DNA of 64,000 nucleotides from Pterois miles (Eukaryota; Chordata; Actinopteri; Perciformes; Scorpaenidae): assembly GCA_947000775.1 (NCBI GenBank), contig CAMQGK010000008.1, positions 13,339,501-13,403,500 of the forward strand, written 5' to 3'. The notes under the pieces were generated by a model. It had not been told where the DNA came from and searched no databases. It saw only the letters and a list, made by a program, of their open reading frames with translations. A program made the position numbers and the translations under genes. Of the stretch, positions 47,301-60,943 are shown one piece after another. The number at the start of each line of letters is the position of its first letter. The stretch's first letter is position 1.

Positions 47301-50300
47301 CATAATAAGAGAGTGTATGTGTAGTGATGAGCAGTATATGAAGTGGGTAGGGCTGTCAATCAATTAAAGTATTTAAACTGTAATTAATCGCATGATTGTC
47401 CATAGTTAATTGATTAATTGCTAATGAATAATTTATGTGCATATTCATCTGTTCAAAATTTAAAGGGAGATTTGTCAAGTATTTAATACTCTTATCAACA
47501 TGGGAGTAGGTAAATATGCTGCTTTATGTAAATGTATGCATATATTTATTATTGGAAATCAATTAACACAAAACAATGGCAAATATTGTCCAGAAACCCT
47601 CACAGGTACTATAAAAAAACTGCTCAAATTATAACATGGCAAACTGAAGCCTAACAGGCAGCTCATGTCAGTGTGCTATCTTGACTTGTCCCAAACTGCA
47701 TGTGATTATCATAAAGTGGGCATGTCTGTAAAGGGGAGACTCGTGGGTACCCATTGAACCCATTTTCATTCACATATCTTGAAATCAGAGGTCAAGGGAC
47801 TCCTTTGAAAATGGCCATGACAGTTGTTTCTCACCAAAATTTAGTTTGGAGCGTCCTGTCGGATTTTCAGGAGGTTAATAAAAAATGGCGAGCTGCATTG
47901 ACGCGTTAAAGAAATAGTGGCAAAGTTGTGCCTTACTATTGCGTTAACATTGACAGCCCTTGGAGTGAGACAAAATGAGCTCCCTCAGGAATGTAGCTCA
48001 CTCACCGACGAGGTTCCTGGGTACCTGAAAGTAGTCTTCTTTGAATTCTAGATACTCTCTAGCCTGCTTTACTGCCTCTGGGGTCTGTAACACAACATAA
48101 ACATTAGACATTACATTATATCTTCATATTGGGACAAGAACTGGCAAACAACGGCACACAAGCTCATACAGCAGCGTACCTCTCCGTAGATCCTGAATGT
48201 GCAGCTTTCTTCCTCCAACTCGATAGCTGTGACACCAGGCACCTTTCTTGCCTGCTGGATGTTGGCACCATGGGAGCCGATGGCAAGGCCCATCAGGTCC
48301 TCCCTGACCTTCACCTCTTCCTGGTATGCTGAAGCTAACTGCTTACTTGTCTGGGACAGGAGACACACACAGGTGGTTTTGAAAATGTGTGAACTAAGCT
48401 TAAGTGTTCAGCTAGGGCTTCCAATTTGTATCTAATAACAAATATGCATCTGTACAGACAAAATTAACTGGATTTGACAGTGCAAAAAGAGTGCGTTTAC
48501 CTCCAAATGTTTGGTGGCTTCTTCGTTGCGGGACATTAGCATGAGCTTGGTACGGATGCTGCGGAAATGCATGTCGCTCAGAAGAGTTGCACGCTTTACT
48601 GTGGTTTCATTTGTAGACTGAAGATAACAAAAAAGGGATAAAGTTACATTTATCAACGATAGTTTAATGTAGAGCTGACCCAAATGCTTCAAAGCTTCGA
48701 CAGTTGCCATGGTATTCGACCCCCAGATAACTATTAACTAAGTATGTTATAATAATGTGTAAATCCCAAAGTACCTCATGAAAAAAGGAAGAATTGCACA
48801 ACATTATTCATGTTCAACATGAATTATTGTTAGTTATTCTCAGACAAATAATGCTGTTTGTGTAAAGTAGTGCAGCCATCCGCCTGCCACGTCGCGCTGT
48901 GCCCCTCCACCAAGCCTAAAATAGCTTTGAATATTTCCCACTGAAGCTTCGAAGCCCAAAATATGTTTTTTCGGGACAGCCCTATTCAGTGTTTATGTCT
49001 TTAATAAGCTCTGATAAAGTTGTCAAAAATGTGGACTGTTATGTGAGGGTTACTCCAGCTCCTTGTATAATTTACTCACCCATGGGTGTGCTACAATGCC
49101 ATTTATTTGTTCATGAGGTGAAACCTGGCTTAGGTGTGTATTGCGAGTACTGACCAGCACAATGAGTTCATGCGTTTGGGCACTGTAGCAGATACAGTTG
49201 GCTCCGATAGCTTTCCTGAACTCTTTGTGAATGTTGTCATTTTCACAGCTGTCGATAAGAAAACAATCCACAGGAGAGTCAGCCTTGTTATCCATGTGGT
49301 AGCAATGGACCATTATAAACAGCACTGCTAAACGAGATGACTTCATGTGATTCATCATTTACTGCAATGTTGATGTTTATACACATTAATCGATTTTCAC
49401 GATGTAAATTTGACAGTTTAAACGATACTCACATGTCTCGCAGGTCTTCTGGGACGGGGATGGGGACCTTGTGGAAGGAGTTTCGAGAAGAAGGGCTGTT
49501 GGGGTTGAGGGGCCTGATGCGCTCTGCTGTGACAATCTCATTGTATGTGGCGTCGCATGCTGCGTATTCAATCACATAGTACTGAAAACAGCACAAAAGA
49601 GATAGAGATTTTTAATAATGGAACCAGAAATGTCAGACACATGAACATTTGACAGCTCAGATAAACAATGTGAATTGAAAAAAACGCCATCACGCCAAGA
49701 TATAAACAGAGCAGAACTGCTGAATTCAATCTGTAATTAAAAAAAAATACTAAATCAGCTCTTAAATTAAAAAAAAAATAGCATTGATGTACACTCTTAA
49801 AAATACATTAATTCTATAGCTTCATTCATCGTTTTAATGAAGCTTCGCCTTTCCCAGTTTCTCCTGTTTTTGAGAAAACATAAGAAACAAAGAGGGTGTT
49901 CAGAGTGTGATGCAGAAAAAAAGATGTAGAGAAAGAAAAAGGGGAACCCAGAGAGTGAGTGAGGCAGTGAGATGAACATTGCACATCCCATGCTCAAAAG
50001 TACAGAATTAAAGCCATCAGTCAATGCTAGACATTCCTGCAGGCTCTTATCAGACTGCTCCAAATAACAGCACTACACCAGCAGCAGCTCCCTCTGGCAC
50101 AGTAGCACTACAACGCTGTCCTTTACATATCCCACTGACCCACTATTCAAACTGCAGCTCGTGATGGGGGTGACTAAGAGCTGGTTCAGGTTCTTGGTTA
50201 TTAGAATCTTTTAAAAAACATGTCAGAATATGCCTACTGGGATTGGTGCAAATCCATTTTGTCGCAAGAAGTCGGTGTGAAGTAAAAGTGCGGGGTGTAT

Positions 50301-53300
50301 GGGAAATATAATTTGAAGGTACAGTGTCAGACCAGATTAGGACCTACTGGCTCTTTGAGTTCATTACCCAGCAGGTACTAAAGGACTGTATTCACTCTAC
50401 ATACAGAAGTACTCAATAAACAGTTACTGGCAATACGACAAATCACTGAAGGCAAAGTGAAAGATAATAGCTGCTTAGTCTCTATTACTAATGATTAAAT
50501 ATGGAGATACAGAGGACACTAGCCTTGCTGGATCTTAACACATCTTTTTTTTTCCCCAACTAAATAGCTCCAGGAACAACAGTTCTACATTCCTCTAGCA
50601 CATTGGTGTTTCCCCTGCAACACTGTGGCGATTAGGCGGATTAAAAAAAAACAACAACTGCTCTGCTGTGGCTTATGACAAGACAACAAAACAGCATCGT
50701 GATGTTCTTCATAATTTACTGTTGTGTGACTACAGTATATTGGTTGAATTAGTGGAGACATGCAGTGGTGGAAAGAGGATTTAAAAACAACATAAAGACA
50801 AAACACGTCTCCAAAGAAGAAACGATATGCTCAGTGTGTTTTTCTCTTCTGGTTTAGTAACCATTTGTAAATACAGCTTCTGTTGCTGGACTGCACACAC
50901 AAAATGTACAAGTCTGTCACTGATTGAGTGACTGAGGAATGAAATTACACAATTGGTCAGTAGAGTGATGGAGTTTCCTCAATGGTCATTTCAAAATGAA
51001 AAGGTGGGGGTTGGTACTTTATACAAATTAGCCGGTCCAAGTTAGACCAAGCGGTCAAACTAGGTGATCTAGCTCTAAAATGAAATGAGACTCAGCAGTG
51101 GCATTGCCTATTTGTCGCTTCAACGATAGGGAGCATCACCACTTGAACGACAAGTTGTGGTTATTCTTGTGACCCGGTGGACATGTAGTGCTGGATTTAA
51201 CATTACAGACCTGACCACTGACTATCTGTGAAACAATTTAGCCACAAATTCACAGACTGACCGTACACGGTCCAGGCATATACTCAGCTTTGACCGAGTC
51301 TGGTTGTCCATCATTTGTCCCTTTTATCTTTTTCTTTTTTTAAAGATATGGTCCTTGGTTCTCGGGACATCTTACCTCTCCCTTCATCATTCTGACCCGG
51401 GCTAGCCACCAGCCACATGGCTCCTGTTCATTGGCCCTTGAGTAAACCTGTAAGGAGATACACAGTGAATGAGAAAAAGAAAAAAAAAAATACAACAATT
51501 ACACCCATTAACTATGCTTCAACTGTTTATAGCAGAAAGCAAGACAGGATGCATCCTGTACAACCAACTACTGTGTGATATGAAGAAAATACAAAACATG
51601 TGAGATGTTGTAAATCAAAGACTCACTGTTTATAGTTTCAATTTATGACTGATTGTACAAATGCAAGCAACACATTCTTTAGCCTTCACACCAGACGATA
51701 ACATCTACATGTTCAATATACGGATGCACCAATACAGATACCAGGCCTATATTGACTCAAATAGATGGATCAGATATCAGTGACAATGGGGCAAATCTAT
51801 TAAATTACATTTTAAATTTATATACTGTACATTATATACTGGAATTCTAATTCCTGTTTAAGTTTTGTCCAATTTGTTGCTGCATTAAAAGGCTTTACAC
51901 TTGAATTGTAATTCCTGTAAGTTCACACAAGATTTTTACCAAGTTTCTGGTGAATGATTTATTACTTTATTAGTAAAGAACAATCAAATAAATGTATATC
52001 TATGTATTTATTGGTCATATTTTGTTTTACAAAGTTAGGAAAGCAATGTTTACATCAAGTCTGATGTGGCCTTACACATAAAGAAGTAATCCTAGTCACT
52101 TCCACATACTGAGGTATACAGATTAATAACCAAACACTAGTGTCAGATTGGAACTTGGTATCGACTGATGAAGCCCAGGTATCGCTATCTGCACTGAAAA
52201 AGTCAGATTGTTGCATCCCTAGTTCAACATGCATACAATCATAATTTATCATATTCTAATCTGATGCACAAAAAGCACCAAAAAATATACAAAAACAGAT
52301 TTTAAGCCGACACACTCCAGAAGATGTTTTACAGTCACACAAATACATAAAGGGGTATGACATTAGATTGGATTTTTCATAATTTTGCCATATGGATGTC
52401 CGGGAGATGTCAGTGAAAAGTTAACAAAGCAAAGGTTGCATGTAAAAACTCAGGTGGATGAGCTGAGTAAGGGAGACACAAAGCGGCAGGCCTTACCTCC
52501 ACCTCCTCTCCTTCACCAATATCTTTGTGGTATTCGGCTGGAGGAGGCAACCGCACGTCGCTGAAGGGCAACTGTCTCTCTGGCTGCCAGCTGTGGCGAG
52601 ATGATACAGAGACACAACAAAAACACCTGTCAGCTTATGAACAAAACCACAGGTAACAAGATGGAATACTGTTACACAGTTCAAGCAGCCTAGCTCAAGG
52701 TCTTTTCGCCCTTGTGTCATATTGGGATTGTAATAACATGGATGGATGTTTTACACACTCACTGCTGTGCAACACATTAACAGACATAATGAAAACTAAA
52801 ATGGGTCGTTGAGTTTAATGAGTGAGTTGAGTGACTACCACACAATGAGTGTGATGTCCTATTTTTATTAAATAAGAACTTGACAATAGCTGAATAAGAA
52901 TGCCTTCAAGTTCAGTAAAGGACCGGTTCATGTAGTATTGATTTAAGGGCTGTCAAAGTTAACACGATAACGGCACATTAATGCCAATTTGTTTTAACGC
53001 CAGTAATTTCTTTAACGCATGAACGCAACTTGTGATTTTTAGGTTGTAGTGGGCTAAAGCTAGAGTGAAGATACTGGCATCATATGAAGCTAGAAATCCT
53101 AAGGAATCCATTGATACAAACCATGTCATACTAGCTTGTCAGGAAGGAGGCTAAATAATGCTCCAAACTTAAGCTGAAATTTGGCGAGGAAAAACTGGTA
53201 TGACCTTTTTCCAAAGGGGTCCCTTGACCTCTGGCCTCAAGATATGTGAATGAAAATGGATTCTGTGGGTACCCACGGGTCTCCCCTTTACAGACATGCC

Positions 53301-55640
53301 CACTTTATGATAATCACATGCAGTTTGGGGTAAGTCATAGTCAAGTCAGCACACTGACAGCTGTTTTTGCCTGTTGGGCTTGAGTTTGCCAGGTTATGAT
53401 TTGAGCACATTTTTATGGTGATTGCAGTACCTGTGAGGGTCTGGACAATATTCGTCATGATTCTGTGTTGTTCATTGATTTCTGATAATACATACATACA
53501 TACATACATTTGCTTAAAACTGCATATTTTCCCACTCCAATGTTGAAGAGTGTTAAATTGTTGACAAATCTCCCTTTAAAGTGCTTTTGAACAGATAAAA
53601 AAAAATGTTGATGATCGGGATTAATTATGGACAATTATGCAATTACACATTTTAATTGACTGACAGCCCTACGTGATATCTTAAAAAACTCTCTCAAGCT
53701 CATTTTGAATCTTACATTTAAAAAGAATTTTCATTAAGAGTCTTATTACTATCATTTAAGACCAAAAAAGGTGTTCACTATCTCATGTAACCAGTTACTC
53801 CAACTCCATGTGGTCACAGAAAGTAAAAGGAGAAGAGGGGGGTAGAAACCATCCCAGAAACACTGCAGGCCACCATACTACCACCCCTCCTGCCCTGCAT
53901 ACCTTGGGTCACTATTTTTAGGGGCACCCTGTTCCACTCGTAGATAAAGCGGGACCAGGGGGATGGGTGGGTGGTGGAAAGGGACAGTAGGTGGGGCTAG
54001 GAGTGCATGCTATCGAGACGGCAAGGGCAGGGGGGATCGGAGCAGGAGGCAAAAAAACTGTCAGAGACATGTATGGACAGCTGCATGCCGAGCACAGGTG
54101 CTGAAGAGGACAGTTTGGAGTGTGTGGGTAAAGCACCAGCCTGGAGTAGTCGTAACTCTCAATTACGACAGTTCAAGCTTCATTTCCCCATGTATGGGCT
54201 ATTTATCACAATATAGCCATAGAGGAGAGGTTAACAAGAAACTTACTTGTTTTCAAAAACAATTGTGAGTGAGTCTTCGTGGACATCTTTGATGTAACCC
54301 TAAAAGAAAAGCAAAGAGACAATTTTATTCCCATGATTGCACAAGCCAGACAGCGTTGAGATGAGGGGCGGGGCTGTGAGCATTTTGATTCTGCATGTAA
54401 ACAGCAACTGTGACTGCTGCTGAAAAAGAGCATCTAGGGCTTTTTGGAAGCCGAGACATCACAACGCTGACACAATTCTCTGGCTGTGAATTCAGTGCTG
54501 GATAAAATGATGAGGAACACTGACTCCTTCCGACAACACAGACAGCCTGGAAATTTCTCCCACATGCTCGCACACACAAACAGAATTAAAATGATTTCTC
54601 TTTGTGTGTAAGTTGGAATAGTTTTACAAGAGGCATGTTCATGAGGGCACATGGATGGGGAAGGCACTCAGCCTAGCCTATATGGACATATCATGCGATA
54701 GCCCAGAGGCAACTACTACGAGAGAGATCGCTTAACATGTTACTTGTCCATCATGGCCATCCACAAATCTGTCATTGTGTGCCATAAACTTTGACCCACA
54801 GCCCCCCACCACCAAGTAATGACGAGATGGAAGGAAAGTGGTGGGCGTGGCATGTCTCTCAGTATGACACTACCGTATATGGGACAGATAGGTCTGGCAA
54901 AATCTTGCAAGCATGCATGGGGGTGTGGATTCACCTGCTGGGAAGGTGCTGCCTTTGCATTGCAAGAGCTGGCTAGGGTTTCAGTCTGGCTCATGTGGCA
55001 ATGTGTGTAAGATTTTTTACACCCTTTACGCAGTCCGCTGACTATCAATCCCCACCTATTGCTGTCCTGAGATGGTCCTAGTTAATGGTCAAACATGCCT
55101 CCTTATCTACATGAACGGCTAGCATCTGCCTCTCATTATGCAGGATCCCAGTGGCACTGGAGCTGGCTAGCTTCTTGAGTTGAAGCCAGCAATGACAACG
55201 AAACCAAAAAAGTGCTCATCCTGCAATTTCCACAGGTCACATTAGGAGACAGCTGCATGAGCATGTTATGTCAGGTTGAGTATTGCTTCCACCAAGCACT
55301 ACCAGGTCAAAGGCCAGGCAAGCCCTCTTTCTAACATGACATGGCTGGTGGAGAGGCGGGGGCAGAGAGGGGTCCCAGGCAGCTTCGTAATGACATCCCT
55401 TCATCCCCAGACGAGCAGCCACATGCAGGTCCATGTGGCGAGCAAAACCTTTCAGACCAGAGGAAGCAGGTTTGCAAACTTCCTCTCACAAAAATGAATT
55501 AGATGAGATAATTGTATCCATTCCCCACAAGATTTATGTTTAGATATACTAACTTGCTTGGCCTTCTTATGATAAAATATAAATAAACATACATAACTGG
55601 GTTCATTATTGATGCAAGCCCCCCGCCCCCCCCACCCACC

Positions 55641-55726
<86 letters not shown>

Positions 55727-57247
55727 CACCTAATGCAGAAAATTACTCACAATTACCATAAGACAACAACTGTATGAATCAAAGTAGGCTTTTATCAACT
55801 TGCCTGGTATGTGCATGCAGCTACTATACACAAGACAAAGTGCCAGTTTCCTGACAAGTGCTATATTACCCTGACAGGTTCATAAATATGACCCTGGTCC
55901 ATCATTAATAAGAAAACCTGACACACACTGACACCAATGTGAATGAAATGTATTCAGAAAGCAGAATCATTTCACCCCATGTGTCAATCACAACAGGTAA
56001 AAAGCAATACAGATATTTGCCCCTCTTTCTCCCACCAAGGGCAGCATATCTACTGGAATATGACATTTTGAATGTCACAAACATGGTTAAGTGTCCATCT
56101 CATCCGCAAAATGAGAGAGCGGTGAGATAATGGATGTAATAGAGAGGAGTGGAAGTGTTCATTCACGCCAGAGCCAAACTGTCACCCTGTAAAACAGAAC
56201 GACAGGTGAAGCACCATGAGGAGAGTAAATATAGGCTCATCTCTAAACCACCATGTGGTTGCTTGACCATCTGAACCCCCAACGGCAGAGAGGGGAAGAA
56301 GAGCACATGGAGAAAAGATGTTTCAACTGAGAGGAATAAAAAAATAATGTTGCAAAGCAGGGGAAAGTGAGTGGGGTTTACCCACAAGAGGTTTTTAACA
56401 AAAATACTGTGAAATCCCAAATCATATGAGAACATACAATGCTCAGCAAGTCCCAAATCTGTGTGACTGCCAAATAGAAATACATATGTACGCTGAAATG
56501 AATGTACAAAATTCAAGTTGCCACTCGAGTTGCCATGTGATGTTGAAAACAAGCTGTGACACAGCAGCAACACAAACTTAAAGCCATGAGCCTGGGTATG
56601 AAACTACACTTTCTTCTGATAATGAGGCAGAAATGAAACAGAAACTCAGACTCTACTTCTTCCTTGTCACAGCAATACACATGAGACCAAAGGGTCAGTT
56701 GTGTAGCTGGGAGTATAGAACAAAAGTATAAAACAAATATATGAGCTCTGATGCATCTCATCATACTTGTAAGCAGGAACTGCACAACAGCTGTCTGATT
56801 AGCAGCTCGTCTCGGTTTTAAATGCTTGCATCCCACAGTTAAAGACAAAGTAATATGCTATGAGAAGCACTGTATGGCATATCAAAAGTACGGGAAGTTG
56901 GTTCCATCGCTATGGTCTGTATTTATATTGACATTTTTCAAAAACGACCAAATATAGGCCATACATTGTGATGACAAGTGTGCCTAGCTTAACAGCTAGC
57001 TAGAGCTAGCTACCCACCCCACAATGGCCAACCCTAATGGAACGCAAAACCATCCCTGTTTGTCAGAACTGGACCTAAGCTACCATTAGCCATGTAGCTA
57101 ACTGCTAGCTAGGGCTGAGCTCAGGAGAACGGGACCCAACAGTGAAACAAAACTTTTAACTGGGACAACTAGAAACTACGACTGTAACCAGGTTACCTTG
57201 TAGAAGGCCCCATTCGAGCCACGAACTTCCACGGCCAGCCCGTCCAT
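41353..57247 (-). CDS. fxr2: FXR2, fragile X-related RNA-binding protein (17 coding exons, complete)
   Basis: Exons: 57197-57247, 54247-54299, 52497-52590, 51376-51447, 49433-49581, 49155-49248, 48501-48617, 48180-48350, 48006-48084, 47146-47255, 46542-46628, 43310-43529, 43020-43199, 42530-42721, 42243-42350, 41978-42066 and 41353-41463. All junctions are GT/AG and in phase: 1977 nt, 658 aa (human FXR2 673). The protein binds RNA and polysomes to control translation. Two Tudor/Agenet modules (about 4-115) start VEVRGSNGAFYKG. KH1 has GSHG (235-238). KH2 has GKNG (298-301) with Ile304, the residue hit by the FMR1 I304N mutation. A nuclear export signal, LRLERLQI (364-371), is followed by RGG-like tracts. 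Arg-rich RRRRSRRRR and PQRRNRSRRRRNRGNR resemble FXR2 nucleolar signals. The ending VNGVS is family-typical. FXR2 is preferred over FXR1/FMR1 because of ENISNAQALLEYHVSYLQ and the long RG-rich exons. Confidence 0.93.
43680..44232 (+). mobile_element. LINE 3' fragment in an fxr2 intron
   Basis: TTTATAAGGCACTACATGGC encodes the YKALHG motif near the C-terminus of CR1/L2-type reverse transcriptases. The 3' end reads GTGCTATATAAATAAAGTTT followed by (GATT)n to 44232. The frame in between is broken. It lies on the strand opposite to fxr2, between exons 11 and 12. Confidence 0.75.
44366..44422 (+). mobile_element. Short copy of the TTTCCCCACTGTGGGACC...(TATCT)n retroposon tail
   Basis: GTGAATTTCCCCACTGTGGG and then ACCAATAAAGGAATATCTTA, identical to the LINE tail at 22737-22790. 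Only the terminal ~55 bp is present. Confidence 0.8.
47349..47960 (+). mobile_element. AGGGCTGTCA-ended dispersed element in an fxr2 intron
   Basis: The ends AGGGCTGTCAAT and ATTGACAGCCCT are perfect complements. The interior is shared with 14695-15325 (same orientation) and 52946-53670 (opposite). It is non-coding, about 610 bp long, and lies between fxr2 exons 9 and 10. No clear target-site duplication was found. This abundant fish repeat looks like a non-autonomous DNA transposon. Confidence 0.8.
52946..53670 (-). mobile_element. AGGGCTGTCA-ended dispersed element, inverted copy in an fxr2 intron
   Basis: The ends are AGGGCTGTCAAAG and TGACAGCCCT. The body is the complement of 47349-47960 (for example GACAAATCTCCCTTTAAAG and CCCCTTTACAGACATGCCCA). 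It also contains a (CATA)n run at about 53490-53508. It lies between fxr2 exons 2 and 3. Confidence 0.8.
55647..55722. repeat. (CA)n microsatellite in fxr2 intron 1
   Basis: About 38 uninterrupted CA dinucleotides, preceded by a C-rich stretch (CCCCCGCCCCCCCCACCCACC). Confidence 0.95.
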
Positions 57248-58100
57248 ACTTGTCGGTAGGTCCCCACAGCTGTGCTTGTCTGTAGCCGTTACGACTCCCG
57301 GCGAGTCCGGTAACGTTACTACCCCCAGCTTCGCCGGCCCTTCGCCGCTATCCGGCCGCTTGTGGATGTCCAGTGTTTCGGGTGGAGGGAGAGGGGCAGA
57401 GGTGAAGGGGTTGGGGAGATGGGTGTGATGGTGCCAACTAATGCAACGCAGACGCTGTCTCCAGCAGCAGCTAGTTAGGAAGCTCCGTTGTCGGGTTTTG
57501 TCTGAACGTGGGATTTGGTGCTCGTGAGCTGAAAAGACACCGCCACGAGCTATGGTGAAGTCTGCGCGAAGAGGAAAAGCAAGCTAATGATGCTACGACA
57601 GGAGGATGCTAGCTGATGGATAATTAGCTGGGAGGCTAGCTATCAACACCTTGATCCCGTCAGTTTTCAGGGATGCTAGCTGGTTAGCATGTGATAGCCC
57701 GGCTGCGTTTTGTTGGTTGTGCGTGTGGCGCAGTCGTCGAGTTGGATAATTTCACAGAAGTCGTCACCGGGGGTCGTTTCTTCAGTCTGTGGTGCAATTT
57801 TTTGCGGCGTTTCTTTCCCCGAAAAGCGTTTGAGATGCACTGCCGCCCGGCGACTCCTATTCCAACTACCCGTCCCCACAAACACACGCCGATAGAGTGA
57901 ATCAGAGTAGGACTGAATGACCTCGAACACCCCACCCCTCGATGACTAAAACCCGCCCAACGAGAAATCTATGATTATAATTGGTCAAAGATCTCGGCAA
58001 TCAACACTAGTTTTCATTCATTGGTTAAGTAAAAAAGGGTTGGTCCATAAATCTGACCAATAAAATCTAGAGAGCTGCATCCTAACACATTCCATTGGTG
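57248..58100 (-). promoter_or_regulatory. fxr2 5'UTR and promoter region
   Basis: Upstream of the ATG the sequence is locally CpG-rich (57250-57420), fitting a CpG-type 5'UTR. Further upstream, inverted CCAAT boxes (ATTGG on +) occur near 57980, 58020 and 58093. No TATA box is evident and the start site is not determined. Confidence 0.45.
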
Positions 58101-58353
58101 TTACTCTGTGTCAATTATAATTTTATTCAAATTGACTGGCTCTCTGTCTAATTTTGCCCACTCATTGATGAGTGAGGACCACCAGCCATTGTGTAAACAC
58201 TATTACATTGAAGTTACTACACATATTATAAGAGTTACAGTTGTGGGTACAAATCCCACCAGAGCTGTTATTGTAATTTTCTTATGCAAGCTGTAGTAGA
58301 TGGGTATATTTTTTACTTCTGTAACACAATCATCTTCCAATTTGGGATGTATA

Positions 58354-58408
<55 letters not shown>

Positions 58409-60700
58409 AAAACACCTATATTCACTCTGGAAAAGGGAAAAACCCCACACTGAATTAGTTTCTATGCTTACTGACACATCTTGTCATCCTCTCTTGACCC
58501 ACAAAATTGTGAGTGGTCACACTTTATTGCAGTAGAGTAATGAGTAAGTAAGTATAAAACTGTGTGGACAAAGTTAGGTAAGGGTGGTTCTAAAGCGCCA
58601 GGAATGCAGCAGCAATAAGACCAGACATGGGCAAGGACTGTTGCGAGGCAACAGCTGTGAGAAGCACACAGGAGAGGTCAGCAATCACGGGGGAAAGCAC
58701 ACTGTACAGGAATACTCACAGCTGCGGAAACCCAGATTCAATACAGATAGGATTGAATGTGACGCCCCTGCTAAAGTTAATTGTTTTGTATTTAATCAGT
58801 CTTATAGAAAGTCTTAAGCTGTTAAAATTGTTCATAACAAAGAATTTATATATATCAAGGTTCAGCAATAGATGTTATTGACAATAGCAGGAAGGTGACT
58901 GTCTTTGGACACAACAACCCCCCCCAAAAAAACAAGACATGTCATGTAATCTCTTCTAATCAACTTTCAAGCACGGATAATAAGTCATTATAATCATTAT
59001 TCTAATCGTGAGCCCAAGTCATCTGCCTGACTAACCCCCTGTTCATTCCCCTATTAAATTTCTTTGCAAGGGCAGAGAAAAATTAAACAAACCTGGCACA
59101 CCAAAACCAAAAAGAGAGGAATATACAAACTTTATTGACCTTTATTGAAGCAAAATAAGACTTCTGCCTGCAATATTGCCTCTGCCTGGAAGTCCAACAA
59201 GTTCTAGTAAAGCAAGTTGTTTTAGTGCCAGCACCAACAGCAACAGCTGGCCATCCTGTTGTCAGCTGATAGTCAGAGCCAGCATCAAAAAATGACGAGA
59301 GACACCCTATCTATGCAGCATATAATCATACAAGACTGTGATGCAAGGAGCATCTTTCTTTTCACCTCTATCACAAAGTCCAGCCCACATTATTGATGTC
59401 CCTGAACATCTCCTACATCCAGTTTGTTTTTAGGAAATAAATGTTTTGGTCTTCAGTTGTATGCTTTTTTGGATCAGTAATAAGCTACACATCTTGGCCC
59501 AGATGTGGCTGTAGTGTTGTTTGGGTTAAGAAAAGTCTGAAAATCCATGTTTAGATTAAAACACAGTAGTCTGAATTTATATAATCTGGATGAGAACAGC
59601 AGAGTGAGTTTTCACCATCAGAAACCAGCCTCACTGATGGTAAAATGGCACAAATACTGCTCTCTATCACTGAGATTTGTTTAGCAGTGTTGGAAATTAA
59701 CTTTTGTGTCCACCTGCTACTGTGGTTGCGGGACTTGAAAATCTACCCACTTAATCTATTTTATCTGTTTGGCTGGTGAGTGAAGCAAATCTAGCAGCCA
59801 CTTCCATATTTTACCAGCATTTGGCTGGGGGCTGGTGCTTATTTCCAATCATGATTTCTACAGTTCCCACAATAACTCAAGAAATGCCGTTTTTGTTATT
59901 AATGAAATTAATTCACACTGGAGAATATGTTAGAGGCATGGCTGGTGTAACACTGGTGCATCCTGGAAGGATGAGATGACGCCCTCTCCAGCAGAGAAAC
60001 AGCTGTCATCGTAGTCCATCATCATGTGGAAGGACCTGGAGCACTCATTAAATGGTCTGATCATGAATCAGGCCTCTAGTTTCGACCCGAAACAGACAGC
60101 TGTACAATGTTTAAGATAAAACACAGTTTGTCCTGAAAATGATCTTTAATGTTATACTGAACTGCTGTGAAAAGTACTTTCCTTTGTCCAATTCTAAAGT
60201 TTAGTTGTAAACAGGAAAATAGTATAAACACCTACACATTTGTTTATACTTCAAAGCATGTATATGTATCTTTTCCTATGCAAAAAGTTAAATGAATTAA
60301 TTGATATGTATATTTTGTTTGATTAATTATGTGTTTGCTGGCTTTTAAAAAAATAATTATTTATGTATTTAGTTTATTTAAATGTATTTTTGCTTGATTA
60401 TTTACATGATTGATTTATTCTATTTTTGCTTTTGGTTATTTACATGATTTATTTATTCTTATTATTAGTTATATTTTTTAATATTATTACTTAATTTTGA
60501 ACCATCACTGCCTGTGTAGAAACTGTATGTCTAAGCAGTGTGTGTGTGATCTGTGTTAAATCTATCTAAATATCTTTTTCGTGAATAAAAATAATAAAAA
60601 AGAATGTAGTATGTACATAGACTATATTTACACATACATATATGTAATCTTATAATATATTTTTTAAATATTAGTTATTTTATTTATTAAAAGGAATATA
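58101..60700. other. Intergenic between divergent fxr2 and haus4
   Basis: This holds a (TATC)n microsatellite (58349-58408), a C8/A6 homopolymer junction near 58920 and a TTTAT-rich tract (60290-60480). No gene, RNA or named transposon was recognised. Confidence 0.5.
58349..58408. repeat. (TATC)n microsatellite
   Basis: About 15 consecutive TATC units. Confidence 0.95.
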
Positions 60701-60769
60701 TTGTTGTGACTTGCTGAAGGGCTAGTGGCATACAGCTCTCGCAGACGGGATCCGACTGCGGTTGTATTC

Positions 60770-60943
60770 ACCACGTGCTTCAGTTAGCCAATAGGAACGC
60801 TTTCTTCAAGCGCGCGCAGCTTGATTCAGGAAGTATTTGTTTCATTTCACGTAGCGTTCGAGTGTGTTACCGAGAAAAGTGTTTAGAAATAATAATAAAA
60901 CGGACACGTTGCGCGGTTAATAAGAAATACAGTTCATCTAAAA
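60770..60943 (+). promoter_or_regulatory. haus4 promoter/5'UTR
   Basis: A forward CCAAT box (GCCAATAGG, about 60787) lies about 155 bp before the ATG, followed by CpG-containing sequence (AAGCGCGCGCAGC) as in housekeeping and cell-cycle promoters. The start site is inferred. Confidence 0.45.

Noticed and set aside
57676..57935. Open frames upstream of fxr2 considered as an upstream coding exon
   Set aside because: The fxr2 start at 57247 matches the family N-terminus (MDGLAVEVRGSNG), and these frames have no similarity to FXR proteins.
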